A stretch of 64,000 bases of DNA from JALZKA01 sp963717635 (lineage in GTDB: Bacteria > Actinomycetota > Thermoleophilia > Solirubrobacterales > 70-9), in assembly GCA_963717635.1 (NCBI GenBank), contig OY970347.1:496001-560000 (forward strand), written 5' to 3'. A program made the translations under genes and the position numbers. Of the stretch, positions 52,189 through 61,446 are shown in pieces. The first letter of the stretch is position 1; each line of letters begins with the position of its first letter. The notes below the pieces were generated by a model, which saw only the letters and a list, made by a program, of their open reading frames with translations, ran no database searches and was not told the origin of the DNA.

Positions 52189-52254
52189 GGTTGCTCGGAA
52201 GGGTACGCACGCCGCCGAAACAGCCCTACGGGCTGGCCCGAAAGCCAGTCTGAG

Positions 52255-52288
52255 GGCTTGACAACGGTTGCTACTCTCGCCGTCCGGC
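52255..52288 (+). repeat. direct repeat flanking DUF3291 gene, right copy (topA upstream region)
   Basis: Partner of 51661-51694. It contains TTGACA and TGCTACTCT (extended -10-like) and lies 39-72 bases before topA. It is probably the native topA promoter region, of which the left copy is a duplicate. Confidence 0.55.
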
Positions 52289-52326
52289 GGGCAGGAGAAC
52301 GTTTCCCAGCGCCGATCTAGATACCT

Positions 52327-54630
52327 ATGCGACTGATCATCACCGAGAAGAACAACTCAGCGAAAAAGATCGCCGAGATCTTGAGCGGCGGCTCCGCCAC
52401 GGAGGACGCCACCTTCAAGGTGCCGTTCTACACCTGGTCGGACGCCGACGGCGACCACATGGCCGTCGGCCTCAAGGGCCACGTGATGGGCGTCGCCTTC
52501 CCGGAGAAGTACTCGAACTGGCAGCAGACCGACCTCCACGACCTGATCGACGCGGAGCTGATCCCCGAGCCGACCGACAAGAACGTCGTCAAGGCGGTGC
52601 GCAAGCTCGCCAAGGAGGCGGACTCGGTCGTGATCGCGACCGACTTCGACCGCGAGGGCGAGCTGATCGGGCATGAGGCGCTCCAGCAGGCCTTCGAATC
52701 CAATCCCGAGATCGTCGACGGCGAGATCACCGAGCGCCCGCCGGTCAAGCGGGCCCGCTATTCGGCGCTCACCAAGGACGAGATCGAGCGCGCCTTCGCC
52801 GAGCTCGACGAGCTGTCCTACGACCTTGCCTACGCCGGCGCCGCGCGCCAGGACATCGACCTGATCTGGGGGGCCACGCTGACCCGCGCGGTCTCGCTGG
52901 CAACCCGCCGCTTCGGCTCGAACTTCCTCTCCGTCGGCCGCGTCCAGAGCCCGACTCTGGGCCTGATCGTCGAACGCGAGCTCGAGCGCCGGGCCCACGT
53001 GCCGAAGCCTTTCTGGGAGGTGTTCGCCAAGTTCCAGCATCCCGACGGCTCGTTCGAGGCGCACCACGCCACCGACAAGTTCTGGGACGAGGCCGAGGCG
53101 AAGGCCGCGCTTGCCGGCACCACGAGCCCGGGCACCGTCAAGTCGGTGACCGCCAAGAAGTCGACGCGCAAGCCGCCGACGCCGCTGAACACGACAGCGT
53201 TCACCACGGACGCCTCCAGCCGGCTCGGGATCACGCCCGCCGCAGCGATGCGGCTGGCCGAGGACCTATACATGGACGGGTTCGTCTCCTACCCGCGGAC
53301 CGACAACACCGTGTATCCGGCGTCGCTGCCCGTGCGCGAGCTGGTCCAGCAGATGGTGCGGATCCCGGAGTTCGAGGCCGGAGCGTTCGTGCTCGACGGG
53401 CCGATGCAGCCGACCCGCGGCAAGAAGGAGACCACCGACCACCCGCCGATCCACCCGACCCAGGCGGTGCACCCGGGCGCGCTCGGGGACGGCCCGAAGC
53501 GCCGGGTCTACGAGCTGATCGTGCGCCGCTTCATCGCCACCTTCGGACCGCCGCTGGTGTCCGAGTCGACCCGCGCCGACATCGAGGCCGGCTCGGAGAG
53601 CTACTTCGTGCGCGGCTCGGTCGTGCTCGACCCCGGGTTCGCCCGCATCTACACCTACGCGCGCTCGTCCGACGACGAGATCCCCAAGCTCGAGCAGGGC
53701 CAGGAGCTGGCGCTCGACGGCGAGCCGTGGTCGGTGGGCAAGGAGACGCAGCCGCCGTCGCGGATCAGCCAGGGCAAGCTGATCGAGCTGATGGAGGAGC
53801 GCGGCCTCGGCACCAAAGCGACCCGGGCCGACATCATCCAGAAGCTGTATGACCGCGGCTACGCCTACTCGAACCCGCCGATCCCGTCCGAGACCGGGAT
53901 CGCGATGTACAAGGCGTTCAAGGATCACGTGCCGCGCATGGCGACGCCCGAGATGACGGCCGAGCTGGAGCGCGACATGGACGAGATCGCCGCCGGCAAG
54001 ATCACGAAGGACGAGGTCCTGAAGATCAGCCGCGAGATGCTGCACGGCACCACGCATGACATGGAGGAGCGCAAGGAGGACCTGGCCAAGGTCATCTGGG
54101 CGGGGATGGACGAGGACAAGTTCCTCGGCCCGTGCAAGGTCTGCGAGCAGGCTGGGCGCAAGCACGAGGACGGCTCGCCCAACCGGCTGCGGGTGATCGA
54201 CATGAAGGGCGGCAAGCGCTTCTGGGGTTGCGAGGGCTACAACCGCGACGACCCGGAGCACCCCGACTCATGCCGAAACTCGGGCCCGCTGCCCGGCCGC
54301 GGCTACGAGCTGTGGCGGCTGGAGGAGAGCTGCTCGGTTTGCGGCGAGGCGCCCCGCCTGACGGTCAAGGGCTTCCGCGGCCGGCCCTGGAAGCTCTGCC
54401 TGAACGACGACTGCCCGACGATGGTCGAGATGCGTGAGAAGCGCGCCGAGCGCCAGGCCCAGAAGGAGGCTCGCGAGGCAGCGAAGGCCGATGCCAACGC
54501 GAACGGCGACGCGGAGGCAAAGCCGGCAAAGCCGGCCGCCCGCGGCGGCCGAAACGGCGGCCGGCGGCGCAAGCCACCGTCACCGGGCACGGCCCGGACC
54601 AAGAAGGCCGGCTCGCGCCGCGCCAAGTAG
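52327..54630 (+). CDS. topA: type IA DNA topoisomerase I, archaeal-type
   Basis: A 767-residue relaxase. The TOPRIM domain opens RLIITEKNNSAKKIAEILSG and has IATDFDREGELIG (Asp106, Asp108, Glu110). The catalytic Tyr is in FVSYPRTDNTVYP (Tyr322). GHVMGVAFPEKYSNW and ARQDIDLIWGATLTRAVSLA match archaeal (haloarchaeal) TopA, not the usual bacterial form that begins VIVESPAKAKTI. Cys-rich zinc modules (CKVCEQAGR, CSVCGEAP, CLNDDC) precede a Lys/Arg/Ala-rich tail. It relaxes negative supercoils. No second topA is in the window. Confidence 0.93.
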   Translation: MRLIITEKNNSAKKIAEILSGGSATEDATFKVPFYTWSDADGDHMAVGLKGHVMGVAFPEKYSNWQQTDLHDLIDAELIPEPTDKNVVKAVRKLAKEADSVVIATDFDREGELIGHEALQQAFESNPEIVDGEITERPPVKRARYSALTKDEIERAFAELDELSYDLAYAGAARQDIDLIWGATLTRAVSLATRRFGSNFLSVGRVQSPTLGLIVERELERRAHVPKPFWEVFAKFQHPDGSFEAHHATDKFWDEAEAKAALAGTTSPGTVKSVTAKKSTRKPPTPLNTTAFTTDASSRLGITPAAAMRLAEDLYMDGFVSYPRTDNTVYPASLPVRELVQQMVRIPEFEAGAFVLDGPMQPTRGKKETTDHPPIHPTQAVHPGALGDGPKRRVYELIVRRFIATFGPPLVSESTRADIEAGSESYFVRGSVVLDPGFARIYTYARSSDDEIPKLEQGQELALDGEPWSVGKETQPPSRISQGKLIELMEERGLGTKATRADIIQKLYDRGYAYSNPPIPSETGIAMYKAFKDHVPRMATPEMTAELERDMDEIAAGKITKDEVLKISREMLHGTTHDMEERKEDLAKVIWAGMDEDKFLGPCKVCEQAGRKHEDGSPNRLRVIDMKGGKRFWGCEGYNRDDPEHPDSCRNSGPLPGRGYELWRLEESCSVCGEAPRLTVKGFRGRPWKLCLNDDCPTMVEMREKRAERQAQKEAREAAKADANANGDAEAKPAKPAARGGRNGGRRRKPPSPGTARTKKAGSRRAK

Positions 54631-55542
54631 TTAAGTCCTGCGCAGCTCAAGAGTCGCTCGCAGGCTCGCCATCGCTCGAGCTGCGCCCGCGCCGGTGTCG
54701 TAAGCCGTGAGGGGGAAGGTCAGGATGCCGCGCCCCGCGAGATATGCCATCCGGCGCCGGTCGTCGACAAACCGCTTCGGGTTGTCGTGGAACTGCTGGC
54801 TGTCGTACTCCACCGCGACCCGCTCCGCTCGGAAGTAGAAGTCGAGCCGGTATGGCCCCACGGGGTAGTCGCTCGCGTCCGGTTTGAGCCCGTGCGCGCG
54901 GAGCACCTTGAGCGTGCGGCGCTCGGCCGTTGACCGGGTGACCCGCGGCCCGCGCTCAGTGTCGAGCATTCGGCGCAGCGCCCTGGCTCCGCGCCGGTTC
55001 GGATGTGCCGCCAGGGTTGCACGGAGCTCGCGGTCGGTCACGAGCCGTTGCACGCGCGCCTCGTGGAGGCATTCGAGCAGCTGATCGTCGTCACCGTCGC
55101 CCGCGACGTCCAGAACGGTCAATGACGGGGAACTGACCGGGAGGCCCCGGATGCGCCGTAGCTCGGCATCGGGCAGGTGTGAGATCGAGTGGACCGTCAC
55201 GTCGGCGAACGAGTGGCGTGTGCGGCCGACGACGGTCACGTGAATCTCGTCGCAGGCTGTCGCAGGCAGTCGCCAAAGCCGGGTCGCAGTCGGATGGGAG
55301 AGCAGAGCCCGAGGCCGGCAAGCGAGGATGGCGGCGGCTTGGCCAGCGAGCCGTGATCGCGGGCCATATCCGAACGGATAAACGCCGTCATAGACCGGGA
55401 TCAGCATCCCGAAAGCGATCCGCTCCTCAATCATGCTCCGCGTGATCCCGGCCGCGAGGAGCTGATCGTGCGCGACGGCTCCGTGCTGCCGGGCGGCGAT
55501 CCCAGCGATCACCACATCGACTCTTGCGCGTAGTACAGGCAC
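54631..55542 (-). CDS. AbiEi-like antitoxin domain fused to DUF559 (Vsr-like) domain
   Basis: A 303-residue protein starting at GTG 55542. The N-terminal winged-helix AbiEi-like segment is QHGAVAHDQLLAAGITRSMI then GMLIPVYDGVYPFG. The C-terminal DUF559 domain has a PD-(D/E)xK-type core: YRLDFYF (Asp234) and VAVEYDSQQFHD (Glu245, Asp247). The fusion resembles type IV toxin-antitoxin antitoxins, with no AbiEii toxin gene alongside. Paralogues are numerous in related actinobacteria (recollection). Nuclease activity is unproven. Confidence 0.78.
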   Translation of the reverse strand: MPVLRARVDVVIAGIAARQHGAVAHDQLLAAGITRSMIEERIAFGMLIPVYDGVYPFGYGPRSRLAGQAAAILACRPRALLSHPTATRLWRLPATACDEIHVTVVGRTRHSFADVTVHSISHLPDAELRRIRGLPVSSPSLTVLDVAGDGDDDQLLECLHEARVQRLVTDRELRATLAAHPNRRGARALRRMLDTERGPRVTRSTAERRTLKVLRAHGLKPDASDYPVGPYRLDFYFRAERVAVEYDSQQFHDNPKRFVDDRRRMAYLAGRGILTFPLTAYDTGAGAARAMASLRATLELRRT

Positions 55543-55581
55543 TGCCCGTACTAGGGCCGAAAGCCGCCGACTTCTCCCCGT

Positions 55582-55609
55582 GTGGGGCCGGCGCTGGCGC
55601 CGGCCCCAC
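55582..55609. terminator. GC-rich hairpin after MMPL gene
   Basis: A perfect 13-bp stem (GTGGGGCCGGCGC) with a 2-base loop, 3 bases past the MMPL stop on the minus strand. No U-run. It would also end any transcript reading through on the plus strand. Confidence 0.65.
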
Positions 55610-55612
55610 GGC

Positions 55613-57769
55613 CTACGTTCTCGACTCTGCCGGCGTGAGTGGTGACGGCTCCACGCGCAGGAGCCTGGCCGGCCAGCTCGGGAGCCACCAGTTGTAGCGT
55701 CCCATCAACGACATCACCGCGGGCACGATCAGCGCCCTGATCACGGTCGCATCGAGCAGGATCCCAGCCCCGAGACCGGTCGCGAAAATCTTCAGGTCCG
55801 TGCCGGGGCTCGATGCCATCGCGGCGAACGAGAAGAACAGGATCAGGGCCGCGCTCGTCACCAGGCGGCCGGTGCGGCCGATGCCCTGGATCACCGCGGT
55901 GTCCGTGGAGCCGGTGCGGTCGTACTCCTCGCGCATCCGGCTCAGGATGAACACCTCGTAGTCCATCGAGAGCCCGAACAAAAAGGCGAAGACCATCAGC
56001 GGCATCCACGAGGGGATCGACCCGGTGGCCTGGACGTCCCAGATCAGCTCCGACCCATATCCCTTCTGCCAGACCAGGACCATCACACCCCAGGCCGCGG
56101 CGACGCTGAGGATGTTCAGGACGATCGCCTTCAGCGGCAGCAGCAGCGAGCGGAACGCGCGCGCGAGCAGGATGAAGGTCGTGACGCAGATCAGCGCGAT
56201 CATCAGCGGGAAGCTGCCGTAGACGGCCTCGATGAAGTCGTCGTTGGAGGCGGGCTGGCCGCCGACCCGAACGTCGGAGCCGGCTGCGTGCGCCGTGTCG
56301 CGGACGGCGGCGAGGTTCGCCTCGCCCTCCGGGCTACCGCTGTCGGGGACCGGGATCACCTCGACCAGCTTGGTGCCGTCGCGGCGCCAGGCCTCCTCGT
56401 CGGGCGCGACCGCGCCGTGAACCCCCTCGACCTCGGCGAGTTGCGCCGCGACCTGGTCCGGGTCGGTCGAGCCCTCGATCAGGACCTCGTGCGGCAGCAA
56501 CGAGCCCTCGCCGATCCCGGAGTCCTCAAGCGCGACCAGGCCCTCGTATGAGTCGCCCGACTTCGCGACCGTGTCGGCGTCCGAGGCGCCGAGCTGGAGG
56601 TCGGTGGCCGCGACGACCAGCGCGAGCACGACGGCCATGCCGGCCCCCGCGGCCAGCCAGCGGCGCCGGGAGACGGCCTCGGCCCAGCGAGTCCAGGCGC
56701 GCGACGCCTTGTCGTCGGTGCGGCGGTGCGGCCAGTCGAGCTTGTGCCCGACCTTCGCGAGCACGACCGGCAGCAGTGTGAGCGCGGCCAGGGTCGAGAC
56801 CAGCGGGATCAGCATCCCGCCGTATCCCATCGAGCGCAGGAACGGCAGCGGCAGCGCGATCAGGGCCAGCAGGCCGATCGCGACGGTGATGCCGCTGAAC
56901 AGGACCGCGCGCCCGGAGGTCTCCATCGCGATCTGAACGGCCTCATCGCCGGTGTGCCCGTGGGTGCGCTCCTCGCGCCAGCGCGAGACGACGATCAGCG
57001 AGTAGTCGATCGCGACGCCCAGGCCGAGCAGGGCGATCAGGAACTGGACGATCGGCGAGACCGTCGTCAACTCGGTCAGCCCGAGCAGCAGCAGGAAGGT
57101 GGTCATGATCGAGACGATCGCCATCAGCAGCGGCACGACCGCCAGGAACGACGCGAAGACGAAGATCAGCACAGCCAGGGCGCCGAGACCGCCGACGACC
57201 GCTTCGAGCAACAGGCCCGGGCCCTCGTTGTCGGCCCCGGAGTCCTCGAACAGCGCGTCGAACCCGGTCAGGTGCACCGCCTGGCCGCCGACCGTCGCAC
57301 CCTCCAGCGCCGCGCTCGCCGCCTTCTCGGCGGCGGGGTTCTCGCCGAACGCCGAGTCCGGGTCGGGCTGCGGATAGACGATCGCGAAGGTGGTGGTGCC
57401 GTCGTCGGAGACGAACGTCTCGTCACCGGTCGAGGCGTACGACGCGATCCGTGCATTCTCCAGCCCGTCCGCTCCTGCGAGGCGCTCGTCGAGCGCCTCA
57501 AGGTCAGCCGTTACGGCGGGGGAATCGACCGACTCGCCGTCGGGCAGCGTGACGACCGGGATCAGGGGCGCGGTGTCCCCGCCGGTGCCCTGGTAGAGCG
57601 AGGCGATCTCGACGTTGGTCTCCCAGCCTTCCTTGTCCGGGACCGAGAACTCAGCCTCGAGCGCGTCGGTCGCCGGGCCGGAGGCCATCACGCCGGCGAT
57701 TGTGAGCGCGACCCAGACGCCGACGACGACGCGCTTGTGCGCAAGGACCCAGCGAGTCAATGACGACAC
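55613..57769 (-). CDS. MMPL family RND transporter
   Basis: A 718-residue membrane exporter. It has two halves of six helices, each with a large outer loop after helix 1 (about 35-205 and 385-535). The helix-4 motif GLGVAIDYSLIVVSRWREE in the first half and FLFGLSMDYEVFILSRMREE in the second carry the proton-relay Asp-Tyr pairs. AGGAGGT precedes GTG 57769. MmpL-type proteins export lipids or drugs with proton motive force; no lipid-synthesis gene is adjacent, so the cargo is unknown. Confidence 0.92.
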   Translation of the reverse strand: MSSLTRWVLAHKRVVVGVWVALTIAGVMASGPATDALEAEFSVPDKEGWETNVEIASLYQGTGGDTAPLIPVVTLPDGESVDSPAVTADLEALDERLAGADGLENARIASYASTGDETFVSDDGTTTFAIVYPQPDPDSAFGENPAAEKAASAALEGATVGGQAVHLTGFDALFEDSGADNEGPGLLLEAVVGGLGALAVLIFVFASFLAVVPLLMAIVSIMTTFLLLLGLTELTTVSPIVQFLIALLGLGVAIDYSLIVVSRWREERTHGHTGDEAVQIAMETSGRAVLFSGITVAIGLLALIALPLPFLRSMGYGGMLIPLVSTLAALTLLPVVLAKVGHKLDWPHRRTDDKASRAWTRWAEAVSRRRWLAAGAGMAVVLALVVAATDLQLGASDADTVAKSGDSYEGLVALEDSGIGEGSLLPHEVLIEGSTDPDQVAAQLAEVEGVHGAVAPDEEAWRRDGTKLVEVIPVPDSGSPEGEANLAAVRDTAHAAGSDVRVGGQPASNDDFIEAVYGSFPLMIALICVTTFILLARAFRSLLLPLKAIVLNILSVAAAWGVMVLVWQKGYGSELIWDVQATGSIPSWMPLMVFAFLFGLSMDYEVFILSRMREEYDRTGSTDTAVIQGIGRTGRLVTSAALILFFSFAAMASSPGTDLKIFATGLGAGILLDATVIRALIVPAVMSLMGRYNWWLPSWPARLLRVEPSPLTPAESRT

Positions 57770-57889
57770 GTCCTACCTCCTGTGGGTTCGATCCGGGGGA
57801 ATTTTGCAAACCTAGAGACCGTGTCGCGGAGAAAGACTCATCGGACAATCCTGACGCGGTTTCAGCGCAGTGTTCTAGCAGAGCCCGTG

Positions 57890-57895
57890 TAGCGT
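57890..57895 (+). promoter_or_regulatory. putative -10 of tmk-holB
   Basis: TAGCGT, 9 bases before TTG 57905. No Shine-Dalgarno lies between, so the tmk mRNA may be nearly leaderless, starting on a TTG codon. Confidence 0.35.
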
Positions 57896-57904
57896 CATTG
57901 TGAA

Positions 57905-58507
57905 TTGTTCGTCACCCTCGAGGGCATAGACCGCTCCGGCAAGACCACCCAGGCCGCGATGCTGGCGCGGGCTCTCGGCCCCGACACGGTGCTCCTGCGC
58001 GAGCCGGGCGGGACCGCGGTTGGCGAGCGGGTGCGCGAGATCCTCAAGGATCCTGATCTGGAGCTGAGCCCCGCCGCCGAGCTCCTGCTGTTCAACGCGG
58101 CGCGGTCCCAGCTGGCGAACGAGGTGGTCGCCCCGGCTCGCGAGGCCGGCCGCGACGTGGTCTGCGACCGCTACATCGACTCGACCGTCGCCTACCAGGG
58201 CGTCGCGCGTGAACTGGGGGTCGAGCTGGTCTCAGAGCTCAACTCATTGGTGATCGGGGACTGCGTCCCGGACGTCACGGTCCTGCTGCGGGTGGACGTC
58301 GACACCGCGTGGGACCGCGGCCGGCGGCGCATGGCCGAGGACGGCGCCGATCGCTTCGAGTCGGAGGGGATCGAGTTCCAGCGCGAGGTGGCCGCCGCCT
58401 ACGACGACCTGGCCGAGCTACACCCGGAGCGGATCGTGGTCGTCGACGGGGACGGGCGGCCCGAGGAGGTCCACGCACGGGTGCTTGAAGTGGTGAACGG
58501 CCGGTGA
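57905..58507 (+). CDS. tmk: thymidylate kinase
   Basis: A 200-residue dTMP kinase. The P-loop is FVTLEGIDRSGKTTQ, the substrate motif LLREPGGTAVGERVR and the DR-Y-x-x-S-x-x-A-Y-Q motif is CDRYIDSTVAYQG. The LID has RRRMAEDGADRFE. It phosphorylates dTMP to dTDP. The start is TTG 57905. The stop overlaps the holB GTG as GTGA, so kinase and polymerase subunit are coupled. Confidence 0.95.
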   Translation: MFVTLEGIDRSGKTTQAAMLARALGPDTVLLREPGGTAVGERVREILKDPDLELSPAAELLLFNAARSQLANEVVAPAREAGRDVVCDRYIDSTVAYQGVARELGVELVSELNSLVIGDCVPDVTVLLRVDVDTAWDRGRRRMAEDGADRFESEGIEFQREVAAAYDDLAELHPERIVVVDGDGRPEEVHARVLEVVNGR

Positions 58508-59667
58508 GCGACCTGCCTGAGACCATCGCCGCGGCCACCGAGCATCAGCCGGCGGCGAGAGTTGCCCTCGCGGCCGCGCTCGCAAACCCGTCGCACGCCT
58601 ACCTGTTCAGCGGCCCGGCGGGCTCGGGCAAGCGGGCGGCGGCCCGCGGGTTCGTCGCCGAGCTGCTGGCGGCCGGCGCTCCCGAGGCCGGCTCGGCTCG
58701 TCGCCGCGCTCTGGCCGATCCCTCTCCGCACCCCGATCTGGCGTGGCTGCGCCCGCCCGGTGCGCAGCATCTGGTCGACGAGGTGCGCGAGCGGGTGATC
58801 GATGCGGCGCCGTACCGGCCGTTCGAGGGCGAGCGGCGGGCCTTTGTTATCGAGGAGGCGGACGCGATGGCCGAGGAGAGCCAGAACGCGCTGCTTAAGA
58901 CGTTGGAGGAGCCGGCGCCGTTCGCCCACCTGATCCTGATCTCCTCGCAGCCATCGGCGCTGCTGGATACGGTGCGGTCCCGCTGCCAGGAGGTCGCGTT
59001 CGCGGCGCTCGGGCCCGACGCGCTCGAGCAGCGGCTTGCAGCGACCCACGCGGCAGTGGATCCGCTCGAGCTTCGCGCCGTGGCACGGCTGGCGGGCGGT
59101 GACCTGGAGCGGGCCGAGCTGCTCCTGTCCGAGCGCGGCCGCGAGCTGCGGGCCCGCGCCGAGGATCTCGCCCGGGCGGCCCGTTCCGGCGCACTCGACG
59201 GGGCTCCCTGGAGGGGACTCCTCGACGTCGCGGAGAAACGCGGGTCCGAGGTCGGCGACTCGGTCTCGGAAACGCTTGGCGCGCTTGCGGACCAGGCGAA
59301 GGACGCCGCCGACAAGCGGGCCGAGCAGCGGCTCCGAAGGGAGGCGGCCGATGCCGCCAAACGCGCGTTTCGGCGCGGGCGCACGGACGCTCTTGACACG
59401 GGCCTGGCGCTGGTCGGCGCCTGGCTGCGCGACCTCGCGGCGATCGGCGACGGCGCCCCGGACCTGGTCCTGGCAGCCGACCGCTCGGAGCAACTGCGCG
59501 AGGACGCGGCGGACCTGGACCCGCGCCGAGCCCGCCGGGGGGCTGAGCTGGTGATGGATACGCGCCGCCGCCTGATGGTCAACGTCAGCGAGGAGCTCGC
59601 CCTGGAAGCGCTCGCCTTCCGGCTGGAGTTCCTGTTGCGCGCCCAAGCAGTCCCCCGCGCAGCGTAG
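58504..59667 (+). CDS. holB: DNA polymerase III subunit delta prime
   Basis: A 387-residue clamp-loader subunit. Walker-A-like LFSGPAGSGKRAAARGF, EEADAMAEESQNALLKTLEE (Walker B and sensor region) and LDTVRSRCQEVAF (S-R-C sensor) are present. The zinc module with four Cys expected after the Walker A is absent; the stretch EAGSARRRALADPSPHPDLA has none. The C-terminal half is helical and Arg/Ala-rich. GTG 58504 overlaps tmk. Confidence 0.9.
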   Translation: MSDLPETIAAATEHQPAARVALAAALANPSHAYLFSGPAGSGKRAAARGFVAELLAAGAPEAGSARRRALADPSPHPDLAWLRPPGAQHLVDEVRERVIDAAPYRPFEGERRAFVIEEADAMAEESQNALLKTLEEPAPFAHLILISSQPSALLDTVRSRCQEVAFAALGPDALEQRLAATHAAVDPLELRAVARLAGGDLERAELLLSERGRELRARAEDLARAARSGALDGAPWRGLLDVAEKRGSEVGDSVSETLGALADQAKDAADKRAEQRLRREAADAAKRAFRRGRTDALDTGLALVGAWLRDLAAIGDGAPDLVLAADRSEQLREDAADLDPRRARRGAELVMDTRRRLMVNVSEELALEALAFRLEFLLRAQAVPRAA

Positions 59668-59681
59668 ATTCATCCTGGACC

Positions 59682-61418
59682 ATGAGCCCGACGATTGGCC
59701 AACCCCGGTTCGCACGGCGCCGGCCGTTCGGCGTTCGGCTCTACCTCGCGTTCGCGTTTGCGGGCGTCGCCCTGATCACGGCCGGGCTCGCCTATCTGCT
59801 GGTGTCCGAGACGGGCCAGGAGGCGGCTGACGACCAGCTCGACGAGATCGCCAGGGGCAGCGCGTTCTCGCTCGCGGACGAGGTCGGAGACCGGCCCGAG
59901 AAGGGCGCGCAGACGGTGCTCGACCTCAACCCGAACAAGTCCACCGCGGCGTGGGTGTTCGACACGGACTCACGGCTCGTCACCGCCCGGACTTCGCAGG
60001 CGGTCTCGATCGCCGACGTCGCCGGGGTGCGGTCTGCCGTGCGGGAGGCGCTAGCCGGCAACAGCTATCTCGAGCCGCTGCCCGGGGGCACGACGGTCGT
60101 CTCCGTGCCGGTGATCCGGGAGGGCGGCTTCGATGGCGCCGTCCTGGTGCAGGCCTCGCGCCCGGCCGAGCTACAAGAGGCGATCGACGCGGTCCGCGGC
60201 GATCGGATCACCGCGCTCGGCGCCGCCGTGCTGGTTGCCGTCGCGATCTCGTTCCTGATCGCCAGCGCGATCACCGGGCGCATCAAGCGCCTGGCCGAGA
60301 GCGCGGCGAAGATCAGCCAGGGCCAGCTCGACCAGCCGCTGGAGGGCACCGGCGGGCGCGACGAGATCACCGAGCTCGGCCAATCGCTCGAGACGATGCG
60401 TGCGGCGCTGCGCCAGACCTTCGAGGCTCTGCGGTCCGAGCGCGACCGCCTGTCGGCGATCTTCGACGCCCTCTCCGACGCCGTGATGGTGGTCGGGCCG
60501 GATGGCGCCGTGCGGTTTGCGAACCCGGCGGCGCGGCCGCTGATCTACGCCGACGGGAAGGTCGCGGCAACCCTGATCCCCTGGCTGCGGCGCGCCACTC
60601 GCGGCGGCTCCGCCGAGCACGACGGGCTGCGCATCGGCGAGCGCGTCTACGCGCTGCAGGCGCGCGAGATCGCGGCCGAGGGAGCGGTGCTGGCGGTCGT
60701 GCGCGACCGCACCGACGAGCTTCGGCGCGAGATCGCCGAGAAGGAGTTCGTCTCGAATGCGGCCCACGAGCTGCGCAACCCGATCGCCGGGATCTCCGGC
60801 GCGGTCGAGGTCCTGAGCTCCGGCGCCAAGGACGACCCCGAGGCGCGCGAGCACTTCCTGCGCCGGCTGACCGAGGACACGGAACGGATCAGCCGGCTGA
60901 CGGAGTCACTCCTCACGCTGGCCCGGATCGAGTCGGTTGGCGAGGGCGGGACCGAGGTCCTCGATGTGGGCATCGCCGCCGAGGAGGCGGCTCAGGCCGT
61001 GACTCCTCCGGACGGAATCGAGTTCGCGATTGAGCTCGACCCCGACCTCGCCGCGCAGGGCGACCGGATACTGCTGCGCCAGGTGCTGGTCGGCCTGCTG
61101 ACGAACGCGTTCAAGAACACGACGCCGCCGGGCGCGGTTACGCTTCGCGCGCGTCGCCGGGGCGAGGCAGACATTCTGATCGAGGTAAGCGACACAGGAA
61201 CCGGTATTCCGGCCGATGAGATCGACCGCATCTTCGAACGCTTCTATCGCGGAGCCGGCTCGCTCGAGCAGGAGGGGTTCGGCCTGGGGCTCTCGATCGC
61301 CAAGCGGATGGTGGACGTGATGGGCGGCGAGATCGGCGTCGACTCCGAGCCCGGGCAGGGCAGCGACTTCTGGGTCCGGCTGCCGGCCGCCAAGCCTGCC
61401 GCGACCCCGGTGGCATGA
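59682..61418 (+). CDS. membrane sensor histidine kinase (PhoR-like)
   Basis: A 578-residue kinase. Two helices (about 20-45 and 180-205) flank an outer sensor domain; HAMP follows, then a PAS-like segment (LSAIFDALSDAVMVVGPDGA). The HisKA helix has the phospho-His in FVSNAAHELRNPIAGISGA. The HATPase has VSDTGTGIPADEIDRIFERF and GFGLGLSIAKRMV. With the response regulator 28 bases downstream it forms a PhoR/PhoB- or SenX3/RegX3-like pair. TAGATT lies 11 bases before the ATG. Confidence 0.94.
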   Translation: MSPTIGQPRFARRRPFGVRLYLAFAFAGVALITAGLAYLLVSETGQEAADDQLDEIARGSAFSLADEVGDRPEKGAQTVLDLNPNKSTAAWVFDTDSRLVTARTSQAVSIADVAGVRSAVREALAGNSYLEPLPGGTTVVSVPVIREGGFDGAVLVQASRPAELQEAIDAVRGDRITALGAAVLVAVAISFLIASAITGRIKRLAESAAKISQGQLDQPLEGTGGRDEITELGQSLETMRAALRQTFEALRSERDRLSAIFDALSDAVMVVGPDGAVRFANPAARPLIYADGKVAATLIPWLRRATRGGSAEHDGLRIGERVYALQAREIAAEGAVLAVVRDRTDELRREIAEKEFVSNAAHELRNPIAGISGAVEVLSSGAKDDPEAREHFLRRLTEDTERISRLTESLLTLARIESVGEGGTEVLDVGIAAEEAAQAVTPPDGIEFAIELDPDLAAQGDRILLRQVLVGLLTNAFKNTTPPGAVTLRARRRGEADILIEVSDTGTGIPADEIDRIFERFYRGAGSLEQEGFGLGLSIAKRMVDVMGGEIGVDSEPGQGSDFWVRLPAAKPAATPVA

Positions 61419-61446
61419 TGACGAGCGACAACATGGAGACAGGCCG

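Noticed and set aside
55582..55609. Hairpin as an end of a transposon
   Set aside because: It sits 3 bases after a stop codon and has no partner inverted repeat; a terminator explains it.
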